Made by a program: the position numbers and the translations under genes | Origin: Bauldia sp. | GTDB lineage: Bacteria; Pseudomonadota; Alphaproteobacteria; Rhizobiales; Kaistiaceae | DNA length: 35,744 nt | Reading direction: 5' to 3' | NCBI RefSeq assembly: GCF_020442045.1 | Contig: NZ_JAGRLA010000073.1 | Span: forward strand, 1-35,744 | Shown: in pieces, positions 1-7,918 of the stretch | Numbering within the stretch: position 1 is the first letter of the stretch | Layout: each line of letters opens with the position of its first letter | Notes under the pieces: generated by a model | Seen by the model: only the letters and a program-made list of their open reading frames with translations | Databases searched by the model: none | Told to the model about the DNA's origin: nothing

Positions 1-728
1 AGGTAGTAGAGGTCGTAGCCGTGGAGGGTGGCGCAGGGGTGGTAGCCGCGCGGCACCAGCGTCGCGTCGCCGTCCTCGATGGTCATCGCCTCGTCGAGCG
101 AGCGGTCGTCGGTATAGACGCGCTGGAAGCCGAAGCCCTGCGGCGGGTCGAGGCGGTGGTAGTAGACCTCCTCCAGCCGGGTCTCCTCGGGGAAGGCGTC
201 GCGGTCGTGCTTGTGGGGCGGATAGCTCGACGCATTGCCGGCCGGGGTGATGACCTCGACGACGAGAAGGCTGTCCGCCGGGTCGGTCTCGTTGATGATG
301 TCGGTGACGTAGCGGACGTTGTTGCCCTTGCCGCGGGTCATCACCTCGCGGCTGTCGGGGGCGATGACGCGGGGCGGATGGCCGCCGGGCGCGCCGGGGG
401 CGGAGCAGGCCGCGACCTCAAGGTCGGTGACGGCGGTGAGCGACCACTCCGAACCGGCCGGGACATAGAGGGACCAGGGCCTGCCGTCGAAGACGGTCAT
501 CCGCTCGCCGAGGACGCCGAAATCCTCGCCCGCCGCGAAGGCCTTGCCACGGCCCGTGACGAAGACGAGGCAGACCTCGCGATCGCCGGTTCCCATCGAG
601 ACGGTCTCGCCGGCGGCCAGCTTGTGGAGATCGAAGCCGACATAGTCCCAGCCGGCGGTCTCGGGCGTGATGTGGAGCGTGCGCTTGAGGCTGTCCGGCG
701 CGCCTTGGCGCAGATGAAGATGTGACAT
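1..728 (-). CDS. iolB: 5-deoxy-glucuronate isomerase IolB (partial, C-terminus outside window)
   Basis: IolB isomerises 5-deoxy-D-glucuronate to 5-dehydro-2-deoxy-D-gluconate in cytoplasmic myo-inositol catabolism, which makes the substrate of the kinase encoded just upstream. The reading frame starts at ATG 728 and stays open to the window edge, giving about 242 residues of a family usually around 260-270 long. Cupin-type family signatures are visible: SSYPPHKHD (a metal-binding His-x-His), EEVYYHRL and PRGYHP. A good ribosome site, GGGAGGA, sits about ten bases before the ATG. It follows iolC by 48 bases on the same strand with no terminator between them, so they are probably one transcript. 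The call is confident; only the last residues are unseen. Confidence 0.95.
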   Translation of the reverse strand, partial: MSHLHLRQGAPDSLKRTLHITPETAGWDYVGFDLHKLAAGETVSMGTGDREVCLVFVTGRGKAFAAGEDFGVLGERMTVFDGRPWSLYVPAGSEWSLTAVTDLEVAACSAPGAPGGHPPRVIAPDSREVMTRGKGNNVRYVTDIINETDPADSLLVVEVITPAGNASSYPPHKHDRDAFPEETRLEEVYYHRLDPPQGFGFQRVYTDDRSLDEAMTIEDGDATLVPRGYHPCATLHGYDLYY

Positions 729-776
729 GGTCGCTGGTCCTCCCGATGACCGGTCTGACGCAATGGCCGGCGGGTT

Positions 777-2723
777 TCAAGCCGTCTGGCTGTCGCGGAG
801 CTGCTGCCAGGTGGCAACGAGATCGTTGAAGCCGGCCGCCATAGTGGCGATCGCGGCCTCGTCGCCGATCGTGCCGGCCAGCCATTTCTCCGCGCAGTCG
901 CTGAAGATGGTGCGGCCGACGGCGAAGCCCTTGACGATGTTGAAATCCGCGGCGCGGGCGAAGGCCTCGCGAAGCGCCGCGGCCGGCGCCTCGAGGCCGA
1001 GCAGGACGATACCCCGGCACCAGGGATCCGCCCCGGCGATGACGGTCTCGATCGCCGCCCAGGCATCGGAGGTCGGTTGGGCCTCGAGCTTCCACCAGTC
1101 CGGCTTGATGCCGGCGGCGTAGATCGCCGAGAGGATCGAGGCGGTGGTGTCGCCGGCGAGCGGCGCCTGTTTCGAGGAGATCACCTCGACAAGCAGTTCG
1201 AGCTGGTTGGTACGGGCGGCGTCGTAGAGGGTGCGGAGCGTCTCGATCTGCTCGGTCATCAGCGCCGCGTCGTCGTCCGGGCTCATGAAGGCGAGGCACT
1301 TGACCGTGTGGGTCACCGGCCATTCGGCGAGACGGCCGCCGATGTCCTGGGTGAACTCGAAGCGGAGCGGACGCGAGCCCGGCTGCTCGACCGGCCGGCC
1401 GACCCACAGAGGATGCGAGGCGGCATCGGCCATCGCGTCGCGGCCATAGGTCTCGTCGAGCAGAATGCCGAAGCCGGGGCGGCCGTCGGCGACTTGTGCC
1501 GTCGCGGCGACGGCGAGCGATTTGAAGGCCGATATCCGCTCACGCGGCGCACCGAGCCGATCGGCGACCGCTTCGAGCTGCGCCCGGTGGTCGATCGCCA
1601 GCGCCATCAGCGTTTCGCGCCGGGGACGCCGGGTCGTCGCCCAGTGGATGTGGTTGAGCATCGGATCGTGGCGGAGCGCGTGATGCTCGCTGCCGTGTTC
1701 GAGGAACCAGTTGAGCTCCTGCCAGGTCGGGTATTCCGGCGAACAGAGGAGGCGGGAGACCGCGAAGGCGCCGCAGGCATTGGCCCATGTGGCGGCGGTC
1801 TCGATCGGCTCGTCGCGGAGCCAGCCGCGCAGGAAGCCGGCCATGAAGGCGTCACCGGCGCCGAGGACGTTGTGGACCTCGATCGGAAAGCCGCGGCCGA
1901 CGATGCCGGTATCGAGGTCGTCGGGAATGGCGCCGGCATAGACGACGCAGCCCATCGGCCCGCGCTTCAGGACAATCGTCGCATCCGACAGCGAGCGGAC
2001 CGTGCGGAGCGCGGAGAGCACGTCGCCGCCTCCGGCGATGCGGACCTCCTCCTCGGTGCCGACGATGAGGTCGCAATGGGGAAGGACGGTCTGGAGATGC
2101 GCGGAGACGCTGTCGGAGGCGATGAAGCGCTCGTCGCCGGCGGCGTGGCCGGCAAGCCCCCAGAGGTTGGGGCGATAGTCGATGTCGAACACCACCCTGC
2201 GGCCCGCCGCGCGGGCGATCTCCATCGCCCGGAACTGGGCGGCCGCGACATTGTCTTGTGAGAAATGCGTGCCTGTGACGACCAGCGCCTTCGCCGACCT
2301 TATGAGCTCCGGATCGATGTCGTCTTCGCTCAGCGCCATGTCGGCGCAATTCTCGCGCACGAAGAGGAGGGGGAAGCTGCTGTCGTTCTCGACCGAAAGC
2401 AGGACGAGGGCGGAGAGGCGGTCGCGGTCGATCTTGACGCCGTCGACGACGACGCCTTCGCGGACAAGCTGCTCGCGGATGAAGCGCCCCATCTGCTCGT
2501 CGCCGACCCCGGTGACCAGGGCCGAGCGGAGACCGAGCCGGGCGGCGCCGATCGCGATATTGGCCGGGCAGCCGCCAACCGACTTGGCGAAGGAGGAGAC
2601 GTCCTCGAGCCTGGAGCCGATCTGCTTGCCGTAGAGGTCGACGGACGAGCGTCCGACGGTGACGACGTCAAGGGTTGGCTCCGGCCACGATTCCGGCCCC
2701 GACCCTCGCCCAGACTCTGGCAT
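777..2723 (-). CDS. iolC: Bifunctional 5-dehydro-2-deoxygluconokinase / DUF2090 aldolase-like protein IolC
   Basis: This 648-residue protein joins two domains. Residues about 18-335 are a PfkB-family sugar kinase, with the GRSSVDLYG start, SVGGCPANIA and the catalytic GAGDAFMAG motif; this half phosphorylates 5-dehydro-2-deoxygluconate. Residues about 345-640 are a DUF2090 domain, a TIM-barrel relative of class I aldolases. In rhizobial annotation it is credited with cleaving the phosphorylated product to malonate semialdehyde and dihydroxyacetone phosphate (IolJ step); that second role is family knowledge, not shown by residues I can verify. The ATG at 2723 has GGGAG eight bases upstream. 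Bacillus-type IolC is only about 325 residues, so the length marks the fused form. It leads the iolC-iolB transcript and diverges from iolG. Confidence 0.95.
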   Translation of the reverse strand: MPESGRGSGPESWPEPTLDVVTVGRSSVDLYGKQIGSRLEDVSSFAKSVGGCPANIAIGAARLGLRSALVTGVGDEQMGRFIREQLVREGVVVDGVKIDRDRLSALVLLSVENDSSFPLLFVRENCADMALSEDDIDPELIRSAKALVVTGTHFSQDNVAAAQFRAMEIARAAGRRVVFDIDYRPNLWGLAGHAAGDERFIASDSVSAHLQTVLPHCDLIVGTEEEVRIAGGGDVLSALRTVRSLSDATIVLKRGPMGCVVYAGAIPDDLDTGIVGRGFPIEVHNVLGAGDAFMAGFLRGWLRDEPIETAATWANACGAFAVSRLLCSPEYPTWQELNWFLEHGSEHHALRHDPMLNHIHWATTRRPRRETLMALAIDHRAQLEAVADRLGAPRERISAFKSLAVAATAQVADGRPGFGILLDETYGRDAMADAASHPLWVGRPVEQPGSRPLRFEFTQDIGGRLAEWPVTHTVKCLAFMSPDDDAALMTEQIETLRTLYDAARTNQLELLVEVISSKQAPLAGDTTASILSAIYAAGIKPDWWKLEAQPTSDAWAAIETVIAGADPWCRGIVLLGLEAPAAALREAFARAADFNIVKGFAVGRTIFSDCAEKWLAGTIGDEAAIATMAAGFNDLVATWQQLRDSQTA

Positions 2724-2744
2724 TGAGCATCTCCCGGATTATCA

Positions 2745-2774
2745 TTGGACAGCGATATCGCCGCTGACTACAAA
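2745..2774 (+). promoter_or_regulatory. Possible iolG promoter
   Basis: TTGGAC (2745-2750) and TACAAA (2769-2774) are 18 bases apart on the plus strand. The predicted start near 2781 would fall inside the first operator-like box. The -10 is a weak match, so this is tentative. Confidence 0.3.
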
Positions 2775-2802
2775 TGAAACATGGGTTCCAAAGGAACGTC
2801 AA
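2774..2802 (-). promoter_or_regulatory. Putative iolC promoter
   Basis: On the minus strand TTGACG (2802-2797) is followed after 17 bases by TTTCAT (2779-2774). This fits a housekeeping-sigma promoter starting about 44 bases before iolC. The -35 lies inside the second GGAA/TTCC box and the -10 overlaps the first, so repressor binding would block it. The positions are read directly; the activity is inferred. Confidence 0.45.
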
Positions 2803-2819
2803 TTCAGAATTTTTGTTCC
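2776..2819. promoter_or_regulatory. Three tandem IolR-type operator boxes between iolC and iolG
   Basis: Three 14-base boxes each match GGAA-N6-TTCC at seven of eight fixed positions: 2776-2789 (GAAA/TTCC), 2793-2806 (GGAA/TTCA) and 2806-2819 (AGAA/TTCC). The first two also frame a perfect inverted repeat, GTTCCAAAGGAAC, at 2785-2797. From memory, GGAA-N6-TTCC is the motif proposed for the RpiR-type IolR of Sinorhizobium meliloti. The sites lie in the divergent gap of two inositol genes, and iolR itself is nearby. Binding is inferred. Confidence 0.6.
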
Positions 2820-2839
2820 ATCTCTGGGAGGAGACAAGC

Positions 2840-3826
2840 ATGGTCCGCTTCGGACTTCTGGGCGCCGGTCGTATCGGCAAGCTTCACGGCGGCAACATCG
2901 CAGCGTCGCCGGACGCCGAACTGGTGGCGGTCGCCGACGTGGTGACCGAAGCCGCGGACGCCCTGGCCGCGGTGACCGGCGCGGAAGCGCGCAGCGCCGA
3001 CGACATCATCGGGGCTTCCGATATCGACGCCGTCCTGATCGGAACCTCGACCGACACCCATGCCGATTTCATCGAGCAGGCGGTGCGGGCAGGCAAGGCT
3101 GTGCTTTGCGAGAAGCCGGTCGACCTCGATGCCGGGCGGATCGAGACCTGCCTCGAGGTGGTCGAGGCCTCGGGCAAGCCGCTGATGGTCGGTTTCAACC
3201 GGCGTTTCGACCCGAACTTCGCCGCGCTGAAGAAGCGCCTCGACGATGGCGCGGTCGGCGCGGTCGAGATGGTGACGATCGTCTCGCGCGATCCCGGTCC
3301 GCCGCCGATCGCCTACATCGAGCGGTCGGGCGGGCTCTACCGGGACATGATGATCCACGATTTCGACCTGGCGCGCTTTCTCCTCGGCGAGGAGCCGGTC
3401 GAGGTCCATGCCGTCGGCTCGGTGCTCGTCGATCCGCAGATCGGCAAGGCCGGCGACGTCGACACGGCCATGGTGATGCTGCGCACGGCGTCGGGCAAGC
3501 TCTGCCAGATCTCCTGCTCGCGGCGGGCGACCTACGGCTACGACCAGCGGATCGAGGTCCACGGCTCGGGCGGGATGATCCGCGCCGGCAATCTCCACGA
3601 GACGACGGTCGAGGTGGCGAACGCCAAAGGCTTCACCTACGACCCGGTGCTGAACTTCTTCCTCGAGCGCTATACGCCGGCCTACCGGCTGGAGCTTGCC
3701 GCCTTCATCGACGCGGTCGAGAACGGGACGCCGCCGTCGCCCTCGGGCCGCGACGGGCTGATGGCGCAGCGCCTCGCCGACGCGGCGACCATGGCGCGGG
3801 AGACCGGTCAGCCGGTCAAGGTATAG
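2840..3826 (+). CDS. iolG: Inositol 2-dehydrogenase IolG
   Basis: IolG oxidises myo-inositol to 2-keto-myo-inositol (scyllo-inosose) with NAD+, the first step of the pathway. The 328-residue protein belongs to the GFO/IDH/MocA family. It has an N-terminal Rossmann motif (GAGRIGKLHG, residues 8-17), the EKP motif that holds the cofactor, and the catalytic IHDFDLARF segment of the C-terminal domain. I chose ATG 2840 because GGGAGGAGA lies six bases upstream and the protein then begins at the family-typical residue. An in-frame start at 2774 would add 22 residues and would fall inside the operator region. It converges on the metallophosphoesterase gene with only 11 bases between the two stop codons. 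Confidence 0.93.
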   Translation: MVRFGLLGAGRIGKLHGGNIAASPDAELVAVADVVTEAADALAAVTGAEARSADDIIGASDIDAVLIGTSTDTHADFIEQAVRAGKAVLCEKPVDLDAGRIETCLEVVEASGKPLMVGFNRRFDPNFAALKKRLDDGAVGAVEMVTIVSRDPGPPPIAYIERSGGLYRDMMIHDFDLARFLLGEEPVEVHAVGSVLVDPQIGKAGDVDTAMVMLRTASGKLCQISCSRRATYGYDQRIEVHGSGGMIRAGNLHETTVEVANAKGFTYDPVLNFFLERYTPAYRLELAAFIDAVENGTPPSPSGRDGLMAQRLADAATMARETGQPVKV

Positions 3827-3837
3827 CCGGCTGGCCG

Positions 3838-5169
3838 TCAGCTTCGACCGGAAAGGGTCGTCCTCGCCGGGATGGGTCGCGGGGCCGGGGGCTTCCGCCC
3901 GAAGGTGAGGATGCGCTGAAGCCAGCCAAGCTCGCGTTCGGGCGTCTTCGGCCGGTCGACATAGTGGATGGCGATCTCGCCATTCTCCTCCGCGATGTGG
4001 AAGTAGTTCAGCCGGAAGGACGGGTAGTAGACCGCCGGCAGGTAGCCGAAGCGCACCGGAACGCGGTGCAGGATCTTCAGCCAGGTCCCCATGTTGGCGA
4101 TGACCCGGCCATCCTCCTCGATGAGGAAGGCGTCGTGGGTATGGCCGAACAGGTAGACCGCCGTCTCGGGATGCTCGGCGAAGACCTGGCGCGCACGGGC
4201 GAGATAGACGTCGCTGCCGAGGCCCTCGATCGACTCGACGCCGCCGAAGCTCAGCCTGAAGCGGGAGAGGGTGCGCTTGATGTCGTGGAGGACGACGGCG
4301 CCCGGTATCGCCATCACCAGCATGAAGAACAGGATCATCATGTTCACGGCGATGATCGCGACGAAGATGTTGCCGACGAAGCCGAGCGAGCGGACGAAGG
4401 GATTGCGCAGGATGTAGTTGGCGTCGATCAGCCCGGCGCGGCGGGCAAGCTCGGCGACGAGCGCGATTGCGGCGACGGTGATGAGCAGCAGGAAGACGCT
4501 GATCACGCCACGCACCACCCAGGCCATCTCGCGGTAGAAATAATTGGATACCACCCAGTCCGGAATCTGGTCGGTTGCGACCGAGCGGATGTCCTTCAGC
4601 CAGTTGCCGCGGCCGAATTCCGAATGACGGCTGGTGCCGGCGACGATGGTCTCGGTGATGTAATAGCCGACGGGGAGGGCGTAGCGATTGCCGTAGTCCG
4701 GCGAGGCGTTGAAGGGATCGGCCTGCTGCCCATGCTCGATCCAGATCGTCCGGCCGAGCATCTGGCGCTTGAGGCTGATCGACGTGTCGAGATGGAGGTT
4801 GTATCGCGCCAGCCGCTCGGCGAAGGCCGGGTCGCAGGCGAGGTCATAGTCGTGGTTGCCGACCATGACGGTGATCCTGATCCGCTCGCCGGTCGCCTTG
4901 AGCTGATCGAAGATCGCCTGGTGATGGCGGACGATCTCGTCGAACCTGGCAATGCCTTCGACGGTGGTCAATTCCCAGAAGCCGAAGGTGTCACCGCCGA
5001 TGATCAGCTCGCTATCGGTGCCTTTGTCCTCCAGCGCCCTGAGGAAGGCGATGAACTCGGCGGCGAAGTCGCAGTGCTGCAAGGCGCCGTCGCCGCCGAG
5101 GTGGAGGTCGCTGAGGAAGTAATAGTCAGGCGCCGCGCGCCCGGCCTCCGACGCGGCGGCCTCAGCCAC
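3838..5169 (-). CDS. Metallophosphoesterase with inserted transmembrane hairpin
   Basis: This is a calcineurin-like metallophosphoesterase of 443 residues with unknown substrate. The metal-binding motifs are in order: SDLHLGG (D21, H23), GGDTF (D60), GNHD (104-107), an EHG motif (145-147) and GHTH (342-345). Between GNHD and GHTH are two hydrophobic segments, about 216-239 and 262-294, so a membrane hairpin is inserted into the catalytic domain. The start is taken as GTG 5169, which overlaps the iolR stop codon by eight bases and gives a protein beginning shortly before the first motif. An upstream in-frame start at 5325 would prepend about 52 Arg/Ser-rich residues that merely shadow iolR. 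The overlap suggests translational coupling to iolR. A link to inositol or phospholipid metabolism is only contextual. Confidence 0.85.
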   Translation of the reverse strand: MAEAAASEAGRAAPDYYFLSDLHLGGDGALQHCDFAAEFIAFLRALEDKGTDSELIIGGDTFGFWELTTVEGIARFDEIVRHHQAIFDQLKATGERIRITVMVGNHDYDLACDPAFAERLARYNLHLDTSISLKRQMLGRTIWIEHGQQADPFNASPDYGNRYALPVGYYITETIVAGTSRHSEFGRGNWLKDIRSVATDQIPDWVVSNYFYREMAWVVRGVISVFLLLITVAAIALVAELARRAGLIDANYILRNPFVRSLGFVGNIFVAIIAVNMMILFFMLVMAIPGAVVLHDIKRTLSRFRLSFGGVESIEGLGSDVYLARARQVFAEHPETAVYLFGHTHDAFLIEEDGRVIANMGTWLKILHRVPVRFGYLPAVYYPSFRLNYFHIAEENGEIAIHYVDRPKTPERELGWLQRILTFGRKPPAPRPIPARTTLSGRS

Positions 5170-6007
5170 GGGCTTCGCGCCGCGCACCGGCGGCGACGGC
5201 CAGCGCCATGGCGAGCGCCAGCGTTGCCGACAGCGAACGGAAGCCGGCAAAGTCCGCCTCGACGACTTCGAGCTGGATCGTCGCGTTGGACGAGAGAGGC
5301 GAAAAGGGGCTGTCGGTGATGGCAATGACCGGGACGCCGCGCTCCGCGGCGCGGGTTGTCAGCTCGACGGTGATCGGTGCATAGGGCGAGAAGCTGACGG
5401 CGACGAGGACGTCCTTGGCGGTCGCGCCGATCAATTGCTCCGGTCCAAGCGCCGCGACATTGTCGATGAGCACGGCCCTGCAGCCGATCTTGGCGAGCGC
5501 ATAGGCGAGATAGGAGGAAACCGGGAAGACCCGGCGAAGGCCGATCAGATAGATCGTGTCGGCCTCGGCCAGCAGTGTCGCCGCCCTGTCGATCTCGGCG
5601 GTCGAGACGGTGTGGCGCAGCCGGTCGATCGATGCGATGGCGGTCTCGGCGAAACCGTCGAGGAGGCCGCTGGTTCCGTCGCGCCGGTCGTTGACCCGGT
5701 CGCCGATCCGCGCCAGGCGCTCCCGGTAATCCGGCCAATGGGACTTGAGCTGGGCGCGGAAGACGTCCTGGAGATCGGTGAAGCCGGCATAGCCGAGGGT
5801 CTGGGCGAAGCGGATCAGGGTCGACGGCTGGACCTTGGCCTGGGCGGCGACGCTGGCAACGGTTCCGAAAGCCACTTCGTCCGGATTCTCGAGCGCGAAT
5901 GCGGCGACCTGAACCAGCCGGCGCGGGAGGCTCTCCCGGCGCGAGATCAGAAGATCCTTCAGGCCGTCAAAATCCCGCGGCGGTTCTTCGCTGGTTCTCG
6001 TGCTCAT
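5162..6007 (-). CDS. iolR: RpiR-family transcriptional regulator, probable IolR
   Basis: This 281-residue regulator has an N-terminal RpiR helix-turn-helix (about residues 25-95, including VAAQAKVQPSTLIRFAQTLG) and a C-terminal SIS sugar-phosphate-binding domain (about 120-260). Known rhizobial IolR proteins of this type repress iol genes and are relieved by an inositol-derived phosphate intermediate. Location beside iolC, iolB and iolG, plus four GGAA/TTCC boxes in the two neighbouring divergent gaps, supports the name. ATG 6007 has no Shine-Dalgarno sequence; a TATAGT element at 6019-6014 would place transcription start on or near the A of the ATG, so the message may be leaderless. Its 3' end overlaps the metallophosphoesterase gene. 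Confidence 0.88.
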   Translation of the reverse strand: MSTRTSEEPPRDFDGLKDLLISRRESLPRRLVQVAAFALENPDEVAFGTVASVAAQAKVQPSTLIRFAQTLGYAGFTDLQDVFRAQLKSHWPDYRERLARIGDRVNDRRDGTSGLLDGFAETAIASIDRLRHTVSTAEIDRAATLLAEADTIYLIGLRRVFPVSSYLAYALAKIGCRAVLIDNVAALGPEQLIGATAKDVLVAVSFSPYAPITVELTTRAAERGVPVIAITDSPFSPLSSNATIQLEVVEADFAGFRSLSATLALAMALAVAAGARREARG

Positions 6008-6129
6008 GGCCGCACTATACTAGACCGGCGGGGTTTTGCGCCCCGCCCGCCTTGATATCAGGTTTTCGCCAACCGTCAGCCACCGAAGCAGGTGTCGACA
6101 GCCTCCGCGCGCAGGCGTCGAGACCGGCG

Positions 6130-6152
6130 TTCCAATATGGAAATGAATTTGC
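6130..6152. promoter_or_regulatory. Possible IolR operator between iolR and amidohydrolase gene
   Basis: TTCC-AATAT-GGAA (6130-6142) is an inverted repeat, and the GGAA at 6139-6142 begins a second unit, GGAA-N6-TTGC (6139-6152), which matches GGAA-N6-TTCC at seven of eight positions. The site is 81 bases before the amidohydrolase start and about 125 bases before iolR. It resembles the boxes before iolC/iolG. Binding is inferred. Confidence 0.45.
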
Positions 6153-6222
6153 GGCCAGGCAGGCGACGCGGGGGCCATTGACGGCTAAGGTCTCCTGCCG
6201 AAACGCAGCGGGGATAGATTGC

Positions 6223-7080
6223 ATGCCAGACTTTCCGATCATCGACGCCCATGTCCACATCTACGATCCGGCCGATATCAGCTTCGCCTGGATGGCTGAC
6301 GTGCCGTTGCTCAACAAGCCGCATCTGCCGCCCTACTATCTGGAGCGGTCGGCGCCGGTCACCGTCGACGGGCTGGTCTTCGTCGAGGTCGATGCCACCC
6401 TCGGCCAGCATGTCGACGAGGCGCTGTGGGTCAGCGAGACCGCCAAGCAGGAGCCGCTGATCCAGGCGATCGTCGCCTCGGTTCCGATGGAGCGGGGGCC
6501 GGTCGCGGTCGAGGCGGACATCGCCGCGATCGCCAAGCTGCCGCTCGCCCGCGGCATCCGCCGCCTCATCCAGAACCATGTCGACGAGCCGGGCTGGTGC
6601 CTGCAGCCGGGTTTCGTCGAGGCGGTCAAGCTGCTGCCGAACTACGACCTGACCTTCGACATCTGCATCTATCACCCGCAGATGGCCGACGCGATCGAAC
6701 TGGTGCGGCGCTGCCCGGAGGTGAGCTTCATCCTCGATCATATCGGCAAGCCGGGAATACGCGACGGCATCCGCGAACCGTGGTGGAGCCAGATGCGGGA
6801 GCTCGCCTCGCTGCCGAACGTGATGTGCAAGGTCTCGGGCGTCGCGACCGAAGCCGATCACCGGAACTGGACCTATGATCAGCTGGCGCCTTACGTCGCC
6901 CATACCATCGAGTGCTTTGGCTTCGACCGGGTCGCCTTCGGCGGCGACTGGCCGGTGGCCGAGCTCGCGATCCGCTATGCGGAATGGGTGGCGGTGGTCG
7001 ACCGGGTCACGGAGGGCGCCAGCGAGTCGGACCTCAGGAAGCTCTATCGCGACAACGCGATCAGATTCTATCGGATGTGA
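6223..7080 (+). CDS. COG3618-type amidohydrolase, probable sugar lactonase
   Basis: This 285-residue TIM-barrel protein belongs to the amidohydrolase-2 family (COG3618), which includes L-fuconolactonase, L-rhamnonolactonase and related lactone hydrolases. Visible signatures are the N-terminal IIDAHVHIYD (HxH metal or substrate site), FILDHIGKP, and the C-terminal FGGDWPV with its conserved Asp. ATG 6223 was chosen because the protein then begins at the canonical motif and GGGGA lies about ten bases upstream; in-frame codons further upstream lack these features. It diverges from iolR across a 215-base gap holding an IolR-like box, so it may act on an inositol-derived lactone. That substrate is a guess. 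Confidence 0.85.
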   Translation: MPDFPIIDAHVHIYDPADISFAWMADVPLLNKPHLPPYYLERSAPVTVDGLVFVEVDATLGQHVDEALWVSETAKQEPLIQAIVASVPMERGPVAVEADIAAIAKLPLARGIRRLIQNHVDEPGWCLQPGFVEAVKLLPNYDLTFDICIYHPQMADAIELVRRCPEVSFILDHIGKPGIRDGIREPWWSQMRELASLPNVMCKVSGVATEADHRNWTYDQLAPYVAHTIECFGFDRVAFGGDWPVAELAIRYAEWVAVVDRVTEGASESDLRKLYRDNAIRFYRM

Positions 7081-7092
7081 GCAGGGGAGGCC

Positions 7093-7893
7093 CTAGATGA
7101 GGGCCTCAACGCCGCGCCAGACGACATAGATGCCGACAATCACGACGATGGCCGCGAAGGCATATGAGAGGCCGGGCTTCTTGGCGGCGAGGGCCTTGGA
7201 GGCGGCAACGCCGCCGATGCCACCGATCGCGCCGCCGATGATCAACAGCAGGGCGATCCACCAGTCGACGAGGCCGGACAGTGAATAGTTGGCGGCGGTC
7301 GTCAGGCCGAAGGTGGTGACCGAGAGAAGCGACGAGCCGACCGCGTTGAGCAGCGGCATGCCGGTCGAGAAAACGAGGCCGGGCACGATCAGGAAGCCGC
7401 CGCCTATACCGAAAAAGCCGGCCAGGAAGCCGACTCCGAGGGCTACCGGCACGATACGGGGGAGGAGCGTACGCGCCGAGGCCCGGTCAAGCCGGACCGC
7501 CGGTTGACCGATCTCGGCGGGCTTCCTGGCGAAGGACAGCCCGACCGCGATCATCACCACCCCGAACAGGGCAAGCAGGCTCTGGCCGTCGATCGCCTTG
7601 CCGACGGTCGAACCGATCGCCGCGCCGAGGATGCCGAAGACGGCAAAGGCGATGGCGCACCGGAACTTGACGTTGCCCGACCGGAAGTGGGTGACGAGAT
7701 TGACGGCCGCGCTGACCGCGACGGCGAAGGCGCTGGTGCCGATCGCCACATGCGGGTCCTTGACCCCGACGACATAGACGAGGAGCGGCACGGCGAGAAC
7801 CGAACCGCCGCCGCCGACCAGGCCGAGCGAGAATCCCACGGCGCCACCGGACAGCAGGGCGAGACTGTCCTGCAGGAGGGTCAGTTCAGACAT
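7093..7893 (-). CDS. TauE/SafE-family sulfite/sulfur-compound exporter
   Basis: A 266-residue inner-membrane protein of the TauE/SafE (formerly DUF81) family, with about eight hydrophobic segments. The paired glycine-rich family signatures are visible near the N-terminus (SLGLVGGGGSVLAVPLL) and in the middle (LAGFFGIGGGFLIVPGL). Members are thought to export sulfite, sulfoacetate or other small organosulfur anions. It is the last gene of the bigR-rhodanese-tauE transcript, 25 bases after the rhodanese. A TauE-type exporter is a regular part of BigR regulons, where it probably removes sulfite made by persulfide dioxygenase. The transported anion is inferred from context. Confidence 0.9.
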   Translation of the reverse strand: MSELTLLQDSLALLSGGAVGFSLGLVGGGGSVLAVPLLVYVVGVKDPHVAIGTSAFAVAVSAAVNLVTHFRSGNVKFRCAIAFAVFGILGAAIGSTVGKAIDGQSLLALFGVVMIAVGLSFARKPAEIGQPAVRLDRASARTLLPRIVPVALGVGFLAGFFGIGGGFLIVPGLVFSTGMPLLNAVGSSLLSVTTFGLTTAANYSLSGLVDWWIALLLIIGGAIGGIGGVAASKALAAKKPGLSYAFAAIVVIVGIYVVWRGVEALI

Positions 7894-7918
7894 CGCATAT
7901 GCCCGGGATCGAGGACGG

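Noticed and set aside
2659..5319. An 886-codon plus-strand open frame across iolG and the metallophosphoesterase
   Set aside because: It covers two well-defined genes in other frames and its Arg/Gly/Asp-rich translation has no recognisable domain.
5169..5325. An upstream start for the metallophosphoesterase adding about 52 residues
   Set aside because: The extra residues are Arg/Ser/Pro-rich shadow of iolR; the catalytic domain begins properly after GTG 5169.
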